A stretch of 64,000 bases of DNA from Scleropages formosus. Taxonomy: Eukaryota > Chordata > Actinopteri > Osteoglossiformes > Osteoglossidae. Below, piece after piece: positions 9,518-19,238 of the stretch (position 1 is its first letter; the number at the start of each line of letters is the position of its first letter). Where the stretch lies: NCBI RefSeq assembly GCF_900964775.1, contig NC_041817.1, positions 17,874,783-17,938,782 of the forward strand, written 5' to 3'. The position numbers were made by a program, and so were the translations under genes. Below the pieces are notes generated by a model, which saw nothing but the letters and a program-made list of their open reading frames with translations, made no database searches and had not been told where the DNA came from.

Positions 9518-12090
9518 ACGGGCTGAAACATAAAGGACTAATGGTTGACACGGGAGCAACATCACACATAATTACCGACATCGGAAAGTTTAAGAAATTT
9601 GACGAGACTTTCCAAACGGGCAAACATTTCATTGAGCTTGCGGACGGGACAAGAGCGAGTGGCGTTGCGCTGAAGAGAGGTGACGCGGAGATATGTTTGA
9701 TTGACAGTGAAGGAAAGCAAGTGAGTACAACGCTAAAGAAAGCACTGTACATTCCTTCATATCCACAAGACATATTCTCTGTTAAAGCAGCGACTGCCAA
9801 CGGGGCTTCTGTTCGTTTTCGACAAGGACATGACGAGCTCATCCACAAGGATGGCACGAGATTTGAAATAAAAGAGTATAATAGACTGTACTATCTAAAC
9901 ACTATAGATAAGGGAGGAGATTATTGTAACGGCTGTTACGACATTCAAACTTGGCACGAAATCCTCGGCCACTGCAACTATGATGATGTTTCCAAGTTGC
10001 CAGATATTGTGGAAGGAATGGAAATCAAAGGAAAGATTGACAAGTCCAAACTGCACTGTGAAGTCTGCACACAAGGCAAATTTGTGCAAAGCAGGAACAG
10101 AGAACCCGATGCACGTGCCAAAGTCCCACTTGAACTTGTGCACACAGACTTGGCTGGTCCTATTCAACCAGAGGCTAAAGATGGTCACAGGTATGCACTT
10201 GTATTTGTTGATGATTTCTCAGGCACAATATTTGTTTACTTCCTGAAAGCGAAAAGTGACACTGTAAAGGCTACGGAAAAATTCATAGCAGACACTGCTC
10301 CTTATGGTACTGTAAAGTGCATTAGGTCAGATAATGGCACTGAATTCACAGCAACAAATTTTCGGTCATTGCTAAGCAAAAATCGCATTAAACATGAGAC
10401 CTCTGCACCGTATTCACCCCACCAAAACGGTACTGCTGAAAGAAGTTGGCGAACATTGTTTGAAATGGCCAAATGCATGCTCATTGAGAGTAAATTACCA
10501 AAAGAGTTATGGACTTACGCTGTGATGACTGCTGCAGTAATTCGCAACAGATGCATTAATAACAGAGTAAAGCAGACTCCATACTACATGTTGACAGGAA
10601 GAAAACCGGATCTTTCAAAGATGAGAGTTTTTGGATCCATGTGCTATGCATACAAACACGACAGAAAGAAGCTAGATTCACGTTGTGAGAAGGGAATATT
10701 TGTTGGGTATGACAAGAATAGCCCTTCATACCTAGTGTATTACACAGACACTGGAAGAGTCCTTAAACACAGGCTTGTCAAATTCTTCAAGAAATGTGCT
10801 GTCGAGCAGCAAACTCAAACTGACCCACAAATACCAGATGAGGATGTTTATGGGGGAAGTTATTTGCCATCTAAGGTAACAACAAACATCACTGAACAGA
10901 GTTCAGGGAAGTCTCAAGATAGTGGAGACAAAACAGATCTTCAAAATGATGATCAGACTGAAAATATTCAGAATAGATGCAACCCCAAAAGGAACAGGAA
11001 AGCTCCCCAATACTTATCTGACTACGTAACTGATATTGAAGATGATGATCAGATACTTACTAATATTGACTACTGTTACAGAATGTGTAATGTACCACAA
11101 ACCTTCAAGGAAGCCATGAGTTCAACCAAATCACAGATCTGGATTAAAGCCATGGAAGAAGAGATGGATTCTCTAAAAGAAAATGGAACTTTTACGTTGA
11201 TGGCTCTACCCGAAGGCAAACATGCAGTGGGGGGTAGATGGGTCTATGCAATCAAGAACAATGCAGATAACAATGAAACATATAAGGCTAGATATGTTGC
11301 TAAGGGTTATAGTCAAGTAATGGGAAGAGACTATAAGGAAACCTTTTCTCCAACAGCAAATATCACATCAGTTCGTGTCTTGAAGCAAATGGCAGAAGTC
11401 GCTCCAGCTCCGGCAGCCGCCGCTCCGGCTAAAGCTTCCAAGAAGAAGGCTGCGTCCAAGCCTAAGAAGGCGGGTCCCAGCGTCGGGGACCTGATCGTGA
11501 AAGCCGTCTCGGCCTCCAAGGAGCGAAGCGGCGTGTCTCTGGCCGCCCCGAAAAAGGCTCTGGTGGCAGCAGGCTACGATGTGGAGAAGAACAACTCCGC
11601 TCTCGGTGTGAAGAGTAACGAGAAGCTGAAACTTACGGCATACAGCGATGCTGACTGGGCATCAGATCCAAATGACAGACGAAGTACGACTGGATACTGT
11701 TTTAGTCTAACCAAAAATGGTCCCCTCATTTCCTGGAAGTCAAAGAAGCAGCCTACAGTTGCTTTGTCAACATGCGAGGCGGAATATATGGCACTGGCTG
11801 CGACCACACAAGAAAGTCTGTACCTTGTACAATTGATGAATGGACTGGAAAACGGATGTCAGTATGCACCGGAGGATAACCAAGGTGCAATTGCTCTTTC
11901 CAAAAACCCTGTTTGTCGACAAAGATGTAAACACGTTGACGTTAGGTACCACTTCATTCGATCAGCAATTAGTGATGGTAAAATAACAATTGAGTACTGT
12001 CCAACAACAGAAATGGTTGCTGATGTGATGACTAAACCAATGACGAAGTATAAGAAAAAAAAGTTTGAAAGCTTTATGTTTGGGGCATAA
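9373..12090 (+). mobile_element. copia element Pol-like region
   Basis: Order of parts: aspartic protease ([10 protein letters not shown] near 9,545), Gag-pre-integrase HHCC zinc finger (WHEILGHCN...CEVCTQGKF), and an integrase core with HTDLAGP, DDFSG and SDNGTEF. The start of the RT region follows ([10 protein letters not shown]...[12 protein letters not shown]), then the H1-derived segment, then RNase H (YSDADWASD...CEAEYMAL) and the family C-terminus (ADVMTKPM). The order is diagnostic of Ty1/copia. Considered broken because it lacks a complete RT. Confidence 0.9.
11389..11598 (+). other. Histone H1-derived segment captured in copia pol
   Basis: 70 codons beginning [20 protein letters not shown] and ending GYDVEKNNS, which match the N-terminal tail and first half of the globular domain of vertebrate replication-dependent histone H1. 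[20 protein letters not shown] is the H1 winged-helix start. The segment includes the H1 start codon, has no introns and is GC-rich with C/G-ending codons. The flanking element codons are A-rich. It lies in frame with the flanking pol-like sequence. In the cell H1 binds linker DNA; what this fusion does, if anything, is unknown. Confidence 0.93.
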
Positions 12091-12163
12091 ATGTTGCTGA
12101 TACAGGGATGTAACTGTGTGTTGTATTGTAAATGGACCTGTAGAGAATGAGAGCAAGTGGGGG

Positions 12164-12375
12164 TGTTGGAGATTCTATTCAGTGTGCTCTCATGTTGGTG
12201 AAGTATCGATCACATGACCTTTGTTGTGCGTGATGTGTTCTGATGAAGCACGTATGTAAATAAATGTTCTCCCCTTCCGGTTTAAGCAAACCGATGGTGT
12301 GAACGTGTACTTTGTTACCTCCGTTAAGTATAATCTATTTACCACTTCTCAAACGCAGAGATGGCTGCACCAACA
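12164..12375 (+). repeat. 3' LTR of copia element
   Basis: 212-bp copy of the 5' LTR, preceded by a purine-rich stretch (GAGAATGAGAGCAAGTGGGG) that fits a polypurine tract. Followed by the target duplication GTATT. Confidence 0.95.
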
Positions 12376-12655
12376 GTATTCCTGTCGAGTTAGACAGTGT
12401 GTGGAACCAGACACCTAAATTTTGAAGTAGCGGCAAGAGTATGTTGACTGTTAATTCTTGACATACTTGTACCCGGACAGCGAGAAGGTTGCACCACAGG
12501 ATGAACTCCTACGTTGAGTATCACACGATACAATGAAAACACAAACGGCACGTGTACTGTACTTTCATAGACAAGACACAGAAATGCATCACAGGCTGAG
12601 AGAAAACATCCAGCCACTAGCATTGTTGTTTGCTCTTGCTTTAAACCCAGAGAAT

Positions 12656-12819
12656 CAGGGGAGAGCGCGAACGCAGTCCCCCACTACCAGAAATTATGCA
12701 GTCGAGATTCCCACATTTGGGGAATTCGCAGGGGTCAGCACAGCCGGAGTGCAATGGCTGAGCCTCGCCCTGGGTGAACCACCTTCTTGATCATGGTATC
12801 TCCCCTGCCAGGTAAGTAT
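12656..12819 (-). ncRNA. rnu1: U1 spliceosomal snRNA, copy B
   Basis: 164-base U1 gene, appearing identical in sequence to copies A, C and D, with splice-site-pairing 5' end, Sm site and 3' hairpin. This copy keeps a full upstream flank: PSE at about -60, a CA/CG tract, and a distal ZNF143-like site at 13,028-13,043. A 3' box (GTTTAAAGCAAGA on the minus strand) follows. It is among the best candidates here for an active U1 gene. The 5S gene lies 671 bp upstream in the same orientation. Confidence 0.96.
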
Positions 12820-12863
12820 GAGTTGTACACGTTTCGCAGGCACACCTCCCTACACGCCACAGA

Positions 12864-12884
12864 CGCTCGTCTCACGGTGGGCGC
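12864..12884 (-). promoter_or_regulatory. U1 PSE, copy B
   Basis: CCCACCGTGAGACGAGCGT on the minus strand, 45-63 bases upstream of the U1 start. Fits the vertebrate snRNA proximal sequence element. Confidence 0.6.
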
Positions 12885-13027
12885 CTTGGAAACACACACA
12901 CGCGCGCGCACACACACTCGTCGACTCTTGTCCTGCCATGGGCTCTTTGCGATCATTCCTTGCTTTTCTCCACATCCCTTGTTCAAGAGGCTCCGATGTT
13001 TTTCATTCGCAATCGGTGTCTCACCGA

Positions 13028-13043
13028 TTTCCCGTGATGCCTC
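13028..13043 (+). promoter_or_regulatory. Distal element: ZNF143/Staf-like site
   Basis: TTTCCCGTGATGCCTC lies about 210-225 bases upstream of U1 copy B. Vertebrate snRNA distal enhancers lie at about this distance and often hold a Staf/ZNF143 site (TTCCCANNATGCNYYGCR type). The match is good but not perfect. The same site is present upstream of copy D and absent from copies A and C. Confidence 0.5.
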
Positions 13044-13489
13044 AGTGCTGCCGACTGTACAGCTGGGAGCGGCGCCTCCAAAGAGGAAGTAGTTCTCCGC
13101 ACGTTTGTGCCGCGGCACAAAAACAAGCGCCACAGTTCAATCAGCGAGGTGCTGTGAACGGCGTACGACCTTGTTGTGAGCGCAGAAAAATGCAACTTCG
13201 CGGATCGTGCGCACATGGAGCGTTTTATAACCTAGCGTGGTATAATAATAAACTAAAGGGTAGCGGCACGTGAGCTGCACAGACAGTGTAAATGAAGTTG
13301 ACGAGAGTGAAAATCGGCGACGCCGGGTTCGCTGTGTGTAATACATGGCAAAATGTTAATGATATTAAGAGATATTGCAGAGCAGGTCGACTTAAACTGG
13401 GCAATAGTTTAACGTTAGGAAGAGACTGTAGGGTGCAGAAAGAAAGGAGGAAAGCGCGCGGTGGTACTAGCGGGGGGGAAAAAAAGAAA

Positions 13490-13609
13490 AAGCTTACAGC
13501 ACCCGGTATTCCCAGGCGGTCTCCCATCCAAGTACTAACCGGGCCCGACCCTGCTTAGCTTCCGAGATCGGACGAGATCGGGCGTATTCAGGGTGGTATG
13601 GCCGTAAGC
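13490..13609 (-). rRNA. 5S ribosomal RNA, copy B
   Basis: 120-base canonical 5S gene on the minus strand, matching copies A and D. A and C boxes are intact and a T run follows the 3' end. It lies 671 bp upstream of U1 copy B in the same transcriptional direction. Confidence 0.96.
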
Positions 13610-15070
13610 GATAGCAAGCGCTGCAGACATCCTATTCATACTTTTCTCTTTCAGACAACAAGTCTAGATTATTTAATATGTTCTTTAAAATTATATATCT
13701 TTTCAATTATACAATAGACAACATACATTCACTTATACCCCGATCGAAAAATGAGAGAAATGTGCACAACAGCTAATGATCTCCCTCTGGTTCTAGCATT
13801 ATACACATAAATTCAAATGTACCATTTAATAACCTACGTAGCATTAAAAGACATAAATGATAAACACTCACTCATTTTATGAAATAATAATTACAATAAA
13901 CACAGCAGTGCAATGTTGTTAAACATCAACAGTCAAATAAAACATTAAAGTTCAACAATGTATCATAAAAAAATCCCCCCCCCCCCCCCCCCCCCCCCCG
14001 CCACCGCCGATTAAACTCCCAGGTGGGACTCAATCAGCAGGTGTCAATGACCCGAACTTCAGAGGGGACTTCTTAATCAGCACACCTGAATGATTGCCTC
14101 CATCTGGGGAGAGCAGCAGTTTTCTGTTTTGCTTTTGCGTCCCATGTGAAAGTGGACCCTCCTCCTTCTCCTCGTAGTGCTGTAGCCATCGTCTTTCCTA
14201 CTCCGCTGTTCTTTATTTCCCTTGTCATCATCAAGAAGTGTGGTCCACTGTCCCAATGACCCTGAGAGCACAAGTCCCCTACAGCTGTGGACACTACAGA
14301 AGTACCAGGTACCAGTACCAGGTGAGAGAAACTCATCAGAGTTGCTTTCAAGAGTCTAAGGTAACATCTGCGTACTTTACTAATGAGTTTATCACAATCT
14401 TTTACTGTTTTTCTTCAAACACTTTAAAGGGTAAAGGGTTTTCAAGTCTGAAGTTTTCATTTGTGCAGAGTTTATTTATAATTGTTTTTAACTTCCAATG
14501 GCTCTCACGTTCTTGGATTTGGAGAAACAAGTGTATAATCGGAGGAGTGAATATAATCTCTATTATGTCTGCAATGAGAAGGATTTTGATAATGTATAAT
14601 GCGGATGCGTTTTTGAATTTTGGGGTTGAATTTTCCAATTTAATGGTATATAATAAAGTTTGGTGTAAAAAAAATGGCATCAAGAGCACCATATGTCTTT
14701 TTCACTGGAAACAAGTGGTGTTCTTGATGATCCAGTTTCTAGGAGTCACTGTCCCAGCTGTGGAAATCATCTCTGTTTTCCATTCTGAAGGTCTTTGTCT
14801 TCAGAAAGCCTGGTCTAACTGAGAAAAAAGAAAAGGGAAAAAGACAACTTTTTTGACCTGTGAGGATGGTAGTCAAGCCTTCAAAAACCCTACCCCTTAA
14901 GTTCAATTTTTAAATTTTCAGTAATAGAATAGTAATTTTAGACTTGTTTGGAGCTAAACAAATGTTACGCTAGGATGGATTGTGCTCCCGGGAAAAGCTC
15001 TGATAAACTGTGACCATGTGCTAGAGAAGCAGTTACCATCATAACAATTTTTTTTTTTTTTTTTTCTCTT
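13610..15070. other. 5S-U1 spacer, second copy
   Basis: Duplicate of 764-2,209. The poly-C run at about 13,975-13,998 is much longer here than at 1,131-1,136, so it has expanded or contracted since duplication. No supported gene. Confidence 0.6.
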
Positions 15071-15292
15071 TCATGGATCAGACCGGATCACCAGCCCATC
15101 AAAGGTGCCTGGTTCCACAACTCGACAGAAATAAATTCCTCTATTCATCATTTCTGATGATTAAAATCTTTATTCAATAATAAATTAATCTTTAACTGCC
15201 ATGCCCATAATAAAATTTGAAAGAAAAATCGATAAAACCAGCTAATATAAGGACTGCATGACAGAACTTTTAAAATACCTCCTAAAGCTTAA
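15071..15292 (-). repeat. Repeat module M (minus), duplicate copy
   Basis: Duplicate of the module at 2,210-2,430, with the same CTGCCATG/CATGGCAG inverted pair and AATAAAGATTTTAAT on the minus strand. Confidence 0.7.
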
Positions 15293-15519
15293 AACCACAA
15301 ACAATTAAAAGAAGACTTACCCACTAACGTTCACCGTAAAAAAAACACAATGAAATCTCGGATTAGCATCAGACAAACCAACCGAAACACACATAATATC
15401 AATACGCCAAGTCACATTTGAGTAAGAAATACGCTGAAACACCGTAGGAATTGTATTATAGCTCAGAAGAGACTCAGTGGCTAGCATTGTTGTTTGCTCT
15501 TGCTTTAAACCCAGAGAAT

Positions 15520-15683
15520 CAGGGGAGAGCGCGAACGCAGTCCCCCACTACCAGAAATTATGCAGTCGAGATTCCCACATTTGGGGAATTCGCAGGGGTC
15601 AGCACAGCCGGAGTGCAATGGCTGAGCCTCGCCCTGGGTGAACCACCTTCTTGATCATGGTATCTCCCCTGCCAGGTAAGTAT
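15520..15683 (-). ncRNA. rnu1: U1 spliceosomal snRNA, copy C
   Basis: 164-base U1 gene appearing identical to the other copies. Like copy A it retains the PSE but loses upstream homology after a short CA tract, so the distal ZNF143-like site is gone. Its activity is therefore less certain, although RNA sequence and 3' box are intact. Confidence 0.95.
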
Positions 15684-15956
15684 GAGTTGTACACGTTTCG
15701 CAGGCACACCTCCCTACACGCCACAGACGCTCGTCTCACGGTGGGCGCCTTGGAAACACACACACTTTTCCACTGTTGACTGTCGTACGTGCGTCCAAAC
15801 ACTAGATGGCGCTGAGCATTAAAGTCGATCCCCCCCCCCCCCCCCCGTGCCCTTAACGGATAGAATGGATTAGCAGAACACTAAAAGTGTCTGGTACCAC
15901 ACAGTCCAGCAGAACAGAGAAAATTTCTCCATTCATCACTTCCGTCATTTACCCAG

Positions 15957-16457
15957 TTTCTAAGGCCTTATGCGCCGACTGGAGCAAAGAGGATTAAAGA
16001 ATATAAACCCCGGTGATCGCGTCCCAGACCAGGTGCAAATTCCAGACCGCACAACACCCAGGCACCCCGCACATCTGGTTGCGATGGACCAGGTCGACCA
16101 TTACCTTGTTCAGGCCCTTGGTCAGGCACTTCGCGATGATCTTTGGGTCTCCAGGTGGCAAGATGGACTTTATCATCTTTCTTGTAAAACAAGGAGAGCA
16201 CCGCTGTCCTCATACTTTTAGTAAGCATGCCCCTGCCCAGAACCTCTTCGACAATGCACAAAAAAGTCAGCACCAAGATGTCCCAAAACGTGGAATAAAA
16301 TTCCACAGGTGTACCGTTGAGGCCTGGAACCTTGTGCGGATTCATCTTACGAAGCACCTCCGACAGCGCGATCAAAATGACTGCTCTCTAAGCTGCAAAG
16401 AGCCTCCTCGGGGACTCCGTTACATTTCAAGTCCTTCACGTTGTTAAAAAAGAGTAG
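15957..16457 (-). pseudogene. Tx1-clade RT fragment, duplicate copy
   Basis: Duplicate of 3,090-3,590, with the same PVEFYSTFWDILVL translation and the same breaks. It was dead before the block was duplicated. Confidence 0.8.
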
Positions 16458-16524
16458 AGATCCACTCCCGACAACATTGAGCCAGAAAGGCTCCCATGGT
16501 TGCTGCTGACAAAAAGGGATCAAA

Positions 16525-16774
16525 ATCGTGGACCGTCACAATCCTCCGGTCATTTTTACACAATGGTTTAACAGAGCAAGGGCACAAAGTGGTGTGGTTG
16601 GCATTCTCCCTCCTACACATCTTCAGCCTTCTAGTCTCCCCCCTTGCTCGACACTGTCAGGTCAAAGAAATACAATGGTCAGTTGTGTTGGATGTAGACC
16701 ACATCATCAGGGGTTTGCCATCCCCACACTGTGAAATTTAGGTTCCACTTTGTCCCCACCCAAAACCATTGTTT
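16525..16774. other. Unassigned sequence after duplication breakpoint
   Basis: No homology to the left copy beyond 16,524. No coding or RNA gene was recognised. It leads into a minus-strand U2 fragment. Confidence 0.4.
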
Positions 16775-16811
16775 CTACACTTTGATCTTAGCCAAAAGGC
16801 CAAAAAGCCAT
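16775..16811 (-). pseudogene. U2 snRNA 5'-end fragment (minus)
   Basis: The minus strand reads GGCCTTTTGGCTAAGATCAA and extends both ways to match about nt 1-36 of U2 with a few changes and one extra base. The rest of U2 is absent. It is head to head with the plus-strand U2 fragment at 16,971, about 160 bp away. Confidence 0.75.
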
Positions 16812-16844
16812 AAACTTCAGACACTTCTTATTTTTTTCTACATT

Positions 16845-16970
16845 ACAGATCAGAATGGATCACCAACCCACCCAAGGTTGTCTGGCTCCACACACTGTCT
16901 TACTAAACAGGAATAAATTTCTCCATTCATCATTTCTGATAATTAAAATCTTTATTCAATAAATAACTTA
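16845..16970 (-). repeat. Repeat module M, partial (between the two U2 heads)
   Basis: Carries GATCAGAATGGATCACCAAC, GTTGTCTGGCTCCACACACT and AATTAAAATCTTTATTCAAT, as in the other modules, and ends exactly where the plus-strand U2 fragment begins. Confidence 0.65.
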
Positions 16971-16997
16971 ATTGTTTCTTGGCCTTTTGGCTAAGAT
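16971..16997 (+). pseudogene. U2 snRNA 5' 27-nt head
   Basis: ATTGTTTCTTGGCCTTTTGG then CTAAGAT aligns from the first base of U2 (ATCGCTTCTCGGCCTTTTGG...) through nt 27 with four mismatches, then stops. What follows is the 5' region of a Tx1-clade LINE. Keno-type Tx1 elements target U2 genes, so this is probably the target gene remnant. Confidence 0.75.
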
Positions 16998-17250
16998 TGT
17001 TTTCCACTTTCTTGCCACGAGGTGCTGCTGCAGAGCTTAGACGGGATAGAGGTGATCCTAGTGTGTGACCAGTAGGTGGCTTGTCTGTCGGTGGCATGGG
17101 GTGATCCTCTATCCTCTGGAAGGCTTTTATTTTCTTTGGGTAGCCCAGCTATCCTAATGCGTGTCTAGTAGATGGCATGACCGCTGCTGTCACGGGGTGA
17201 GCTGGAGTTTTTTGTTTCCTAAATCCCTTTATCTGTTTTATGTTAGTTTA

Positions 17251-17740
17251 TACATGAAGCTTTCTCCAAGAAGGACTCCATCTGCAAGGGAGGAACTTTC
17301 AATGGGCACACCACTGAAGAATGCAGATGGACCATTGGCGAAAACAATGGACGCCGGCAGAACTTCTCTTCCGCCGAATGGAATGTGGGCAGCGGATGGA
17401 GGACTGTTGAAAAACACAGCCCATTTTTATTGGAGACCCCAGGAGGAGATAGAGACTTCCACAACCGACTTACCTTTATAAAAGAGGTAATTTTGGGTCT
17501 CCTCGGTCTTACTGTGGAGGACATTATTTGCATTCAATGGAATAACCCGCTGCGGTTCTTTGACGTTACTTTAACTACAGAACTTTGTTTTAAAAGGATG
17601 ATTGAGAATTGCAGAACCCTCGCCGATCATCCTGCATTGAAATTCTATGATGTTGAGAACCGCTGGGTTAACAACCAATGCATAGTGACTATGCATGTTT
17701 TTAACCCTTTTATTATGGCGGAGTCTTCTTCTTCTTCTTC
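17251..17740 (+). pseudogene. Tx1-clade ORF1 N-terminal part, second copy
   Basis: Translation includes DRDFHNRLTFIKEVILGLLG, RFFDVTLTTELCFKRMIENC, KFYDVENRWVNNQCIVTMHV and FNPFIMAE. It parallels the copy at 3,961-4,330 block by block. It is cut at about 17,740 by the inserted minus-strand LINE, at an amino acid position close to HVFNPFV of the other copy. Confidence 0.75.
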
Positions 17741-19238
17741 CGCTTATCCTCCACTTGAGGGAGCAACTCCCCCCTAACCCGGAGGGGGCAATCCACCTTT
17801 TTCCGACTGAGAACCATGGCCTCGGATTTGGAGGTGCTGATTCTCATCCCCGCCGCTTCGCACTCGGCTGCAAACCTCTCCAGTGCACGTTGTAAGTCTT
17901 GATTCGATGAAGCCAACAGGACCACATCGTGTGCAAAAAGCAGAGACGAGATCCTGCGGCCACCAAAACAGACACCCTCCGTTCCCTGGCTGCACCTAGA
18001 AATTCTATCCATGAAGATAATGAACAGAATCGGTGACAAAGGGCAGCCCTGGGGGAGTCCAACATGCACCGGGAACAGGTCTGACTTACTGCCAGCAATG
18101 CGAACCAAACTCCTCCTCCGGTCATACAGGGAATGAACAGCCCGTAGCAGCAAGCCCTGAACCCCATAATCCTGAAGTACCCCCCACAGGATGCCACGAG
18201 GGACACGGTCAAATACCTTCTCCAGGTCCACAAAACACATATGGACTGGTTGGGCAAACTCCCATGAACCCTCCAACACCCTAGTGAGAGTATAGAGCTG
18301 GTCCAGTGTTCCACGGCCAGGGTGAAAACCACATTGCTCCTCCTGAAACCGAGGTTCGACTATCGGTCGGATTCTCTTCTCCAGTACCCCGGCATAGACT
18401 TTCCCAGGGAGGCTAAGGAGTGTGATCCCCCTATAGTTGGAACACAATCTCTGGTCCCCCTTCTTAAAAAGAGGGACCACCACCCCGGTCTGCCAGTCCA
18501 GAGGCACAGTTCCCAAGCTCCACGCAATGCCGTAGAGGCGTGTCAACCAACACAGCCCCACAACTTCCAGAGACTTGAGAAACTCGGGGCGGATCTCATC
18601 CACCCCCGGAGCCTTGCCACCGAGGAGTTTTTTGACTACCTCAGCAACTTCAGCCAGGGTAATGGACGAGTCCCGCTCCAAGTCCCCAGCCTCAGCTTCC
18701 TCTACGGAAGGCGTGTTGGAGGGATTGAGGAGATCCTCAAAATACTCCTTCCACCGCCCGAGGACATTCTCAGCCGAGGTCAGCAGTGCACCACTTCCAC
18801 TGTAAACAGTGTTGGCGGAACACCGCTTCCCCCTTCTGAATCGCCGGATGGTTTGCCAGAATCTCTTTGAGGCTGACCGAAAGTCTTCCTCCATGGCCTC
18901 ACCAAACTCCTTCCAGGCCCGAGTTTTTGCCACGGCGACTACTAGAGCCGCGTTCCGTCTGGCCCGCCGGTACCCGTCAGCTGCTTCAGGAGTCATGAGC
19001 CAGCCAGGCCCCACAGAACTCCTTCTTCACCTTGACGGCATCCCTTACCTCCGGTGTCCACCGCCGTGTTCGGGGATTGGCGCCGCAAGAGGCGCCATTG
19101 ACTTTATGGCCACAGCTCCGAACCACTGCCCCGACAGTGGAGGTGTGGAACATAGTCCATTCGGACTCAATGTCCCTCGGGACCTGGTTGAAGCTCTGTC
19201 GGAGGTGGGAGTTGAAGATCTCTCTGACAGGGGCCTTC
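17727..19238 (-). mobile_element. Second LINE (RT) inserted antisense in the Tx1 element
   Basis: Minus-strand frame of about 430 codons (19,014-17,713) plus further coding upstream to about 19,238 (REIFNSHLRQSFNQVPRDIE, WTPEVRDAVKVKKEF). RT motifs visible: GVDEIRPEFLK, NYRGITLLSLPGKVY, EEQCGFHPGRGT, CFVDLEKVFDRVPR, GLPQGCPLSPILF. The catalytic box reads LLFAHD where this family has FADD, so the second catalytic aspartate pair is altered. The 3' end has a (GAA)n-type tail. Typical abundant fish LINE; clade (RTE/I/jockey group) not resolved. The C-terminal half of ORF2 is missing. Confidence 0.85.

Larger units (their letters stand above)
8374..12380 (+). mobile_element. Ty1/copia-superfamily LTR retrotransposon with embedded histone H1 segment
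   Basis: Fossil LTR element flanked by a 5-bp target duplication, GTATT (8,374-8,378 and 12,376-12,380). The two 212-bp LTRs are nearly identical (one difference seen), so the insertion is very recent. The internal part holds a Gag-like region with a CCHC knuckle, then protease, Gag-pre-integrase, integrase and RNase H-like parts in copia order (integrase before RT), which defines the superfamily. A histone H1-derived segment sits inside pol, so the element does not encode a standard RT. I judge it broken, with about one or two major breaks. Clade within copia not resolved. Confidence 0.92.
12449..14704. repeat. Inverted-repeat partner of 23,752-26,002
   Basis: About 2.25 kb containing U1 copy B and 5S copy B, found again in opposite orientation at 23,752-26,002 with few differences. 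Its right part (from 12,849) is also the start of the direct duplicate of 1-3,657. This stretch is therefore shared by all three blocks. Confidence 0.9.

Noticed and set aside
12735-13133. Open frames crossing U1 and its promoter on the opposite strand (also 25,303-25,701).
   Set aside because: They run through the U1 RNA gene and CA/CG repeats and are chance frames.
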